This document shows positions 34,085 through 39,501 of a stretch of 39,501 nt of DNA, piece after piece. The position numbers and the translations under genes were made by a program. The stretch's first letter is position 1. Every line of letters starts with the position of its first letter. The notes under the pieces are model-generated. The model saw only the letters and a program-made list of their open reading frames with translations. It did no database searches and was not told where the DNA came from. Where the stretch lies: contig NZ_NPMN01000032.1 of NCBI RefSeq assembly GCF_002266425.1, positions 1-39,501 on the forward strand, written 5' to 3'. This DNA comes from Tissierella sp. P1. Its GTDB lineage: Bacteria > Bacillota > Clostridia > Tissierellales > Tissierellaceae.

Positions 34085-34921
34085 GTGGTTAATAAAAAAA
34101 CAATTATTTTGGTATTAATAACTATACTAAGTTTGAATATGGTAGGATGTACGAAAAATGACAATTTATTAGATGGTATTAATAATGAAATAGGTGGAAT
34201 ATCAGAAATGGAAGATGATGAGGAGATAGTTTCTATTAAGGCAGATGAATATTATGAAGAGTTTGAGGATTATTCAGAAGAAGAATTTGATATATTAGCC
34301 AGTGGTTATGTATTTCAGGAAGGACAGACATTAAAGCCAATATTTATGGATAAAAATCTTTATCTTTCAAATAGTCCTTTTGAATATGGGACTCAATTAG
34401 ATGATATATTAAGAAACCCAGAACAATATAAAGGTCACTATTTATATTTAAAAGGAAGTGTTCAGCAAATAATTGCTGAAGAAGGAAATCAATCAGCACT
34501 TTTGGTAGAAATAGGAGATAGTTATATAGTGTTAAGATATACTAGGAATGGAACTGCTCCTAGAATACTTGAGGATGACTCTTTGTTGTTCTATATCTCA
34601 ATAGATGGATTAACTACCTTAACAAACTCACTAGGACAGCCCTCAAGCTTCTTAATGGCTGATGTAGTAAACTTATATTCTATTAACTATAGTCTAAGTC
34701 TAATCTCAGGTGTAGTGGATTATGAATATCAAAAGCTCTATACAGTTGGCTATAGCACAGCCTTGGATATATATAATCTAGCCACGGGAGAAGTGGATAC
34801 TATAGAGATAGAAGACAGCAGGGATGTGAGAATAGAAGATGACAATATAGTTGTGAGTGCATTTGGTACTAAATATTTGGTTAATCGTGAAACCGGTGAA
34901 TTAAAGGAGACGAATAATTAG
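34085..34921 (+). CDS. Putative lipoprotein with an OB-like central domain
   Basis: The N-terminus is a lipoprotein signal (KKTIILVLITILSLN followed by MVGC, the lipidated cysteine), so the protein should be anchored on the outer face of the membrane. A very acidic linker follows (about 30-65). The central part (about 105-190) contains YKGHYLYLKGSVQQI and SALLVEIGDSYIVLRY, reminiscent of OB-like domains in other Firmicute lipoproteins. The C-terminus has short repeats of the ATGEVDTIE and ETGELKE kind. GTG 34085 is preferred for spacing from AGGGGTG; GTG codons at 34076 and 34082 are alternatives. Function is unknown. Confidence 0.68.
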   Translation: MVNKKTIILVLITILSLNMVGCTKNDNLLDGINNEIGGISEMEDDEEIVSIKADEYYEEFEDYSEEEFDILASGYVFQEGQTLKPIFMDKNLYLSNSPFEYGTQLDDILRNPEQYKGHYLYLKGSVQQIIAEEGNQSALLVEIGDSYIVLRYTRNGTAPRILEDDSLLFYISIDGLTTLTNSLGQPSSFLMADVVNLYSINYSLSLISGVVDYEYQKLYTVGYSTALDIYNLATGEVDTIEIEDSRDVRIEDDNIVVSAFGTKYLVNRETGELKETNN

Positions 34922-34951
34922 CTAACCTACAAAAATTAATAAAGTAAATAT

Positions 34952-34998
34952 AACCCCCTAATCTCAAAACTAATAGATGAGATTAGGGGGTTTTTTGT
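34952..34998 (+). terminator. Strong terminator after the lipoprotein gene
   Basis: A perfect 15-bp stem (AACCCCCTAATCTCA at 34952-34966 pairing with 34978-34992) is followed by a T run. Confidence 0.9.
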
Positions 34999-35028
34999 GT
35001 CTAAATCCAAATATTGAAAGGGGAAAAT

Positions 35029-35430
35029 ATGAGAATGTTAGAGGATGAAAGAACAAAGTGTCATGTAATAATTCATATGGCATCACTAGCAACAGCAGGG
35101 ATTGGTGGTGGATTAGCTCAAATACCAACATCAGATAATATAGCAATAATACCTATACAAGTAGCCATGATAATAGCCTTAGGTTCTGTATTTAATATAA
35201 CTATAGATGAAAGTACAGCCAAAGCTACACTTGCAACTACTACGGCAACAATAACTGGGAGAAGTATATCACAAGTGTTAGTTGGATGGATTCCAGCTAT
35301 TGGGAATGTATTCAATGCCATAACAGCAGGAGCTTTAACAGAAAGCATAGGATGGACAATAGCAAATGATTTTAATACAAGGTCTAAATTGAGAACACCC
35401 TTGAATGGGAAAATTAAGGAGAGATTATAG
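35029..35430 (+). CDS. DUF697-like small membrane protein
   Basis: A 133-residue protein with two or three hydrophobic helices. It resembles the DUF697 domain found at the C-terminus of some membrane-associated GTPases: VIIHMASLATAGIGGGLAQIP, then IIPIQVAMIIALGSVF and WIPAIGNVFNAITAGALTESIGW. No GTPase domain is present. ATG 35029 has AAGGGG 6 bases upstream; a TTG at 35014 is less likely. The next gene, a JAB-domain protein, starts directly after its stop codon, so the two are cotranscribed and probably coupled. The function of stand-alone DUF697 proteins is unknown. Confidence 0.65.
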   Translation: MRMLEDERTKCHVIIHMASLATAGIGGGLAQIPTSDNIAIIPIQVAMIIALGSVFNITIDESTAKATLATTTATITGRSISQVLVGWIPAIGNVFNAITAGALTESIGWTIANDFNTRSKLRTPLNGKIKERL

Positions 35431-35886
35431 ATGAAGAAACATCAATCTAAGAGAGTAGATATAATAAGTATCAAAATGGTAAAGGAAAAATCCATCTTAT
35501 ATAAGGAGAGAAAAATAACATCTCCAATAAATATAGTAGAATTAATGAAAGACTTTATAGAAGATAGTGATAGAGAGAAGTTTATAGTAATCTATCTAAA
35601 TACAAAGAATGAACCTATAGCAATACATACAGTAAGTATAGGTTCTCTTAATGCTTCCATTGTTCATCCAAGAGAAGTAATGAAAGGTGCAATTCTTAGT
35701 AATTCTAGTGGAATGATATTGGTACACAATCATCCATCAGGAGATACAAGGCCAAGCAATGAAGATAAATCCATAACAGATAGATTAAAAAATGCTGGTG
35801 AACTACTGGGAATAAAGGTTCTGGATCATATAATAATAGGATATGATGGAGCTTACTATAGTTTCAAAGAAAATGAACTAATCTAA
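35431..35886 (+). CDS. RadC-like JAB domain protein
   Basis: A 151-residue protein consisting of the JAB/MPN domain of RadC without its N-terminal helix-hairpin-helix region. The JAMM metal site is intact: H99, H101, S109 and D112 in HNHPSGDTRPSNED. Chromosomal RadC is about 220 residues; short JAB-only forms are typical of plasmids, phages and SCC elements. Its biochemical role is unsettled; a metallo-isopeptidase or nuclease-like activity has been suggested for the fold. It is immediately adjacent to the DUF697-like gene. Confidence 0.88.
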   Translation: MKKHQSKRVDIISIKMVKEKSILYKERKITSPINIVELMKDFIEDSDREKFIVIYLNTKNEPIAIHTVSIGSLNASIVHPREVMKGAILSNSSGMILVHNHPSGDTRPSNEDKSITDRLKNAGELLGIKVLDHIIIGYDGAYYSFKENELI

Positions 35887-36055
35887 GTGATATGAGAACA
35901 TAGAAGGAGATACTTAGGAATAGAAGAACCAATAGCCTTATCCAATTACAAATGATTCTAATATGTGAGTGTATGATGAAGGAAATTGTATAGTTATGAA
36001 ATCTGTTTTAACAAATACTATTTTACACAAATTAACATAGATTTATATTAATTTT

Positions 36056-36086
36056 AGTAGGGCTATAATTGATAGCCCTACTTTAG
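36056..36086. terminator. Hairpin between the convergent RadC-like and ArgR-like genes
   Basis: A perfect 11-bp stem (AGTAGGGCTAT at 36056-36066 pairing with 36072-36082) with a 5-base loop. T or A rich flanks are short, so terminator strength is uncertain. Confidence 0.55.
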
Positions 36087-36114
36087 ACTAAGTTTCGAGA
36101 GTGAACGGAGAACT

Positions 36115-36636
36115 CTATGGAACATCTTTAACCATGGCAGATAGCATTTTGTGCAGTTTCTTAGCTTTGAGCTTACTTTTGAAATATACAATTACACAAC
36201 CCTTTCCACAAGTAACTCCACTTTTAATGTTAGTATATTCCATATCAAGATAAAGATTAATAAGTTCAGCGATGGAATTTTCTAAACCTTCTTTTGGGAA
36301 AATATATAATCTAGAAAATTGGATAGAATTCTTAAGGGTAGATTCATCTTCAGGAGGATGTTCGATGGAGAAGCTAGGACTAGTATAGTAAATAACTTTT
36401 TTTAATATATCTTTGATTTGATTAAGTTTGTTTTCTTCTCCTTCTACATAATATTTTTCGTAGGGATGTTTTACATATCCTAAGTCCTTCATGTTTTTGC
36501 TAACCCAACTTTGTGAGCTACTACAACCAACCTTTTCTAATTCTTCTACAAGCTGTTGATGACTATAAATACGTTTTTTCTTTAATATAGATTTAGCCTT
36601 CTTGATTCTTTCCTCAGAATAAGATACGTCGTCCAT
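36115..36636 (-). CDS. ArgR-like repressor family protein
   Basis: A 173-residue protein with an N-terminal ArgR-type winged helix: YSHQQLVEELEKVGCSSSQS, WVSKNMKDLGYVKHPYEKYY. The C-terminal part (about 95-173) is helical with a GKGCVIVYFKSKLKAKKLHKML end, which only loosely resembles the arginine-binding hexamerisation domain. The aspartate pair that binds arginine in ArgR is not evident. It sits in a mobile element away from arginine genes. It may be a diverged ArgR used as a local repressor or as a recombination accessory factor, by analogy with ArgR at cer sites. The ATG has AGGAGGTT upstream. Confidence 0.62.
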   Translation of the reverse strand: MDDVSYSEERIKKAKSILKKKRIYSHQQLVEELEKVGCSSSQSWVSKNMKDLGYVKHPYEKYYVEGEENKLNQIKDILKKVIYYTSPSFSIEHPPEDESTLKNSIQFSRLYIFPKEGLENSIAELINLYLDMEYTNIKSGVTCGKGCVIVYFKSKLKAKKLHKMLSAMVKDVP

Positions 36637-36948
36637 GTTTTAACCTCCTAAAAATTAATAAAAAAAGATAATTAAAGAATATGGTGAAATAGGCACTACC
36701 AGGATTAGCATTGATTGCTTTTTTAGGATGGGTGCCGCATAAAAATGATAAGGAATAATCATTCCTAAATAGCAATAATTAGGAATAAAAATATAGGAAA
36801 TATTACAATAGCTAGTTTGACTATACCATAGAAAGGTTGTATTATCAAGGCATAGAAGAGAATGAAACAATATTTTTTTAAAATAATTATAGAATAAAGT
36901 TCAAAATAAAGTTGGGTCTTCTATAGAAAATTATAAGGAGGAATAAAA
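36637..36948. other. Divergent intergenic region with AGGAAT half-sites
   Basis: Between the leftward ArgR-like gene and a rightward gene, AGGAAT occurs at 36751 and 36781, and in inverse as ATTCCT at 36761. The first two form the palindrome AGGAATAATCATTCCT (36751-36766, imperfect centre). This is a plausible operator for the ArgR-like protein. No convincing gene lies here. Confidence 0.4.
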
Positions 36949-37302
36949 ATGTATTTTGGTGAAGTTAGTTATTTGATAGGTGTAGAGGTTAGAACTTTTA
37001 ATCATGATGCTAATTTTAAATTAGCGTGTGAGATTAGAGACGTGCTGGAGGAAATTGGTGATGTTACGGAGGTGAGGGTTTCAGAAAGACTGACAGCATC
37101 AATTCAATGTATGGTGGTGCCTGCATTAATTGATGATAGGTTATCCTATGCGGAAGAGGAGTTGTATGAGAAGGTTATCGAAAAATTGAAGTATATAAAT
37201 GTAGTCGATAAGGAAATAAATTTCCTAAAATGCCCAGATTATTCTAAATATCGAGTGTACAAGGAAAAAGAAGAAGATTATATTACGGTGGAGCGAGAAT
37301 AG
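36949..37302 (+). CDS. Hypothetical protein of the mobile element
   Basis: A 117-residue soluble alpha/beta protein; no family is recognised. The first part (VSYLIGVEVRTFNHDANFKL, LACEIRDVLEEIGDVTEVRV) suggests a compact ferredoxin-like fold. The C-terminus is charged. The ATG follows AAGGAGGAATA, a strong site. It is the first gene of a rightward set that continues with the primase-polymerase fragment and the DUF927 helicase, so it may act with them in element replication or transfer. Confidence 0.65.
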   Translation: MYFGEVSYLIGVEVRTFNHDANFKLACEIRDVLEEIGDVTEVRVSERLTASIQCMVVPALIDDRLSYAEEELYEKVIEKLKYINVVDKEINFLKCPDYSKYRVYKEKEEDYITVERE

Positions 37303-37394
37303 TAGATACTTTGGCTGTGGCTACAGTACTCAACCATCTAGGATTATTTAATTATAAAAGGTTAATCATTAAACAGGAGGTGTTTAAATTAGGA

Positions 37395-37595
37395 ATGGGA
37401 AAACAGCAAAAAATTAATCAGAAAGCTAAATATTATATTGAGAAACTTGGAATTCCAATTATACCAGTATGCCTCCATAATCATGAGGGGGTATACGATG
37501 ACCATAAAATTAAGTGTAAGAATCCTGGAAAAGTACTGTTAATAAAAAATTGGACTCAAAAAGGAGTTACTATTCTAGAGGGTTTTGATGAATAA
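37395..37595 (+). CDS. N-terminal fragment of a primase-polymerase-like protein
   Basis: A short protein (66 residues from ATG 37395) whose sequence YIEKLGIPIIPVCLHNHEGV and the following KCKNPGK and NWTQ resemble the first ~60 residues of bifunctional primase-polymerase (PriPol) domains that often precede helicases on mobile elements. The catalytic core is missing. It may be a decayed remnant or a small independent protein; Cys and His residues at 37-53 could bind zinc. The start is uncertain: AGGAGG at 37375-37380 is 14 bases from the ATG, and an upstream TTG at 37311 has no ribosome binding site. Confidence 0.5.
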   Translation: MGKQQKINQKAKYYIEKLGIPIIPVCLHNHEGVYDDHKIKCKNPGKVLLIKNWTQKGVTILEGFDE

Positions 37596-37637
37596 AATGA
37601 AAGCTTTGAATGAAAGATTTAAAGATAGAGGTGTGAT

Positions 37638-39452
37638 ATGAAAGATAGACAGAGTGGGAAGATAGGAGAACTAAATGATTTTATAGAAGAAGCCAAAGTT
37701 GAGGCTTCTTCTAAGAAAAATACATTTATTGGAGAAGAAAAAACAAAAGATAAAGCAAATAAGAAAGGTATTATAATTCCATATCCAGAAGTAGGAGTAG
37801 AAAATGGTCATGTAGGAATATACGTAAATAATAAAGAAACTAAAGGCATGGTATTTAAGCCATTAGGTAGACAAATAAAACTGTTATCAATCAATACAGT
37901 TCTAGAAACTGGAGAGATTATTTATGAAATTGAATTTGAGACATTAAATAGAAAAGTAACAATGAACTTAAAAAGAAGTGAATTGAATAAAAAAAAGATA
38001 CAAATCTTAGCTGCATATGGTGCTGATGTATTTGATCATAATGATACTGTAATGATTAAACATTTGTTGAATCAAGAAAATGAATCAACCACATCAATGA
38101 TACACCAAGAGTTAGGCTGGGATAAAGTAAATGGTCAAGATATATTTAAGCATGAAAATGCAGTGGGAATATCCTCTTCTTATAGGGGTGAACTATATAT
38201 AAATAAGAATGGAACTTTAGAAGAATGGAAAAGAATGATAGAGGATGAAGTTAAGGGTAACACTTATCTAGAAGCAATGATACCTATAGGATTATCAGCT
38301 TTAGTAATAGGTTATATAGGTAAAGAAATTAGTCTTGACTCTCTCTTTATTCACATAGTAGGTAACAGTACACAAGGAAAAACAACTGCTGGTCAACTGG
38401 CAATATCTACAACAGGATATCCAGATACGAAGGAAAATGGACTAATGGGTACTTGGAGTGGAACTGTAAACGCACTGATAGGAACACTCAGAGGTAATAA
38501 TGGGTTGCCGGTGTTACTTGACGAGTCATCAGTAAGCAGTATCAAAGACTTCAGTAGCATGATCTACACGTTGGCTCAGGGTAGGGAAAAAAGAAGAATG
38601 GATAAAGAGGGGGAACTAAAAGAAGCTAAAACATGGCAAACTACGATAATATCTACAGGTGAAAATTCGCTAACATCAAAGTCAAATCAAAATATTGGAG
38701 TTCGAATGAGGATTTCTGAATTTAGCAATATTCCATGGACTAAGAATGCTAGTAATGCTAAAAATATTAAAGAAGGCGTACTTAGAAATTATGGGCATCT
38801 TGCACCTTTATTAGCTAAAAAGATGATAAAATTAGGTAAAAAAAAGATAGTAGAAATGTTTAAGGTGTGGGAAGGAAGATGCCTAAGTAATATGGATGAT
38901 TCAGACCATTTTGCTCCAAGAATAGCGACAAAACTAGGAGTAATAATGACATCCGCAGAGTTAATAGAAGAAGAATTAAAATTAGGATTAGATACAGAAG
39001 CAATTATGGAATTTATAATAAACAATGAAAAAAATATGGAAGAAAGAAATTTATATAAGAAAGCCTATGAACATTTATTAGAACAAGTAGAGATTCATAA
39101 GAATAAATTTATAATTAAAAATAAAGAAACTAAATATGAATTGCCACAAGCAAGTTACGAATTATGGGGGAAAATTGAATATAAAAAAACTAATGGAAAG
39201 ACAAACGAAGAAAAAATTATAATTATTGTACCTTCAAAATTTAATGAAATAATGAATAGTGGAAACTTCAGTGATCCCAAAATCGTATTAAGGAAATGGA
39301 AAGAAGACGGGCTACTAGATTGTGAGAAGGATAGGCTTACAAGAAATAGGAAACTAGACGACACAGGTAACTCCATAAATGTATATGCAATACGAGTCAT
39401 GGAAGATAGTGAAGGAAAAGAGAGTGCAAAAGAAGACGAAAAATGCAGATAA
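37638..39452 (+). CDS. DUF927 domain helicase, SCC Cch-like
   Basis: A 604-residue protein with a DUF927 domain. Walker A is GNSTQGKTT (242-250), Walker B PVLLDESS (291-298), a sensor-like TIISTGENS (336-344) and a candidate arginine finger GVRMRISEF (354-362). The C-terminus (about 500-595) looks like a winged helix. Staphylococcal SCC Cch proteins with this architecture are MCM-like self-loading helicases thought to replicate the excised element, and their genes lie just upstream of ccr recombinase genes. The start follows GAGGTG. Together with the rlmH junction this is the main support for an SCC-type element. Confidence 0.85.
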   Translation: MKDRQSGKIGELNDFIEEAKVEASSKKNTFIGEEKTKDKANKKGIIIPYPEVGVENGHVGIYVNNKETKGMVFKPLGRQIKLLSINTVLETGEIIYEIEFETLNRKVTMNLKRSELNKKKIQILAAYGADVFDHNDTVMIKHLLNQENESTTSMIHQELGWDKVNGQDIFKHENAVGISSSYRGELYINKNGTLEEWKRMIEDEVKGNTYLEAMIPIGLSALVIGYIGKEISLDSLFIHIVGNSTQGKTTAGQLAISTTGYPDTKENGLMGTWSGTVNALIGTLRGNNGLPVLLDESSVSSIKDFSSMIYTLAQGREKRRMDKEGELKEAKTWQTTIISTGENSLTSKSNQNIGVRMRISEFSNIPWTKNASNAKNIKEGVLRNYGHLAPLLAKKMIKLGKKKIVEMFKVWEGRCLSNMDDSDHFAPRIATKLGVIMTSAELIEEELKLGLDTEAIMEFIINNEKNMEERNLYKKAYEHLLEQVEIHKNKFIIKNKETKYELPQASYELWGKIEYKKTNGKTNEEKIIIIVPSKFNEIMNSGNFSDPKIVLRKWKEDGLLDCEKDRLTRNRKLDDTGNSINVYAIRVMEDSEGKESAKEDEKCR

Positions 39453-39501
39453 CTGAAGAAAGTCTGAGTGATATTTTGACGGTATAAGATATTGGTGAAA
39501 A

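Noticed and set aside
36681..36758. Short membrane-peptide-like frame with an internal TAG at codon 4
   Set aside because: The part after the TAG (ALPGLALIAFLGWVPHKN) looks like a membrane helix, but only stop read-through or a different start would express it, and no supporting signal is seen.
36655..36870. Leftward 71-codon frame in the spacer upstream of the ArgR-like gene
   Set aside because: No ribosome binding site and a composition typical of non-coding AT-rich DNA; it overlaps likely operator sequence.

Overview
The window is AT-rich DNA from a low-GC, Gram-positive, spore-forming anaerobe, most likely one of the Clostridia or Tissierellia. The Firmicute markers are a complete Wal (YycFG) two-component locus, the sporulation protein YyaC, strong AGGAGG-type ribosome binding sites and many intrinsic terminators. 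The exact genus cannot be read from the sequence. No tRNA, rRNA, insertion sequence or CRISPR array was seen.

Positions 1-8.8 kb hold metabolic housekeeping genes. They are a PhzF-like isomerase cut by the window edge and apparently frameshifted, a DUF1801 protein, a sodium:alanine symporter, a formimino-THF cyclodeaminase-like protein, adenine deaminase, a class V aminotransferase (cysteine desulfurase family), a DUF4446 protein, a lipid kinase and YyaC. Cyclodeaminase next to adenine deaminase suggests purine and amino acid fermentation.

Positions 8.8-15.1 kb hold envelope and ion functions. A membrane-anchored LysM-G5-M23 peptidase gene has three WalR-like half-sites at its predicted transcription start. 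Then come a subtilisin-like protease and a P-type cation ATPase. The ATPase leader is a yybP-ykoY manganese riboswitch ending in a terminator, so the pump is probably a manganese-responsive exporter.

Positions 15.2-24.8 kb are the wal locus: walR, walK, a secreted hexapeptide-repeat protein with its own WalR-like box, yycH, yycI (frameshifted near its 3' end), yycJ, htrA, surE, a small unknown gene and rlmH. A perfect 13-bp inverted repeat lies exactly between the divergent -35 boxes of the ATPase and walR.

From the last codons of rlmH (24.8 kb) to the right edge the DNA looks like an integrated element of the staphylococcal cassette chromosome (SCC) type. The rlmH 3' end closely resembles the SCC attachment core. 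The element carries a lone JAB-domain RadC-like protein and a DUF927 helicase of the Cch type, which in SCC elements sits just upstream of the ccr recombinase genes; the window ends 49 bases after it. Also present are a Mor-family regulator, an ArgR-like protein, a lipoprotein, a DUF697-like membrane protein and a primase-polymerase N-terminal fragment.

The cargo next to rlmH (25.3-32.3 kb) is the most interesting part. A DNA methyltransferase gene faces a tightly packed six-gene operon encoding a GHKL ATPase with an N-terminal STAS domain, a STAS-winged helix protein, a BglII-like protein lacking the expected catalytic acids, a ParB/sulfiredoxin-fold protein, an SNF2-family helicase and a DUF3883-like PD-(D/E)xK nuclease. 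I do not recognise this combination as a named system. I infer a restriction-like anti-phage defence locus controlled by a partner-switch-like regulatory pair.
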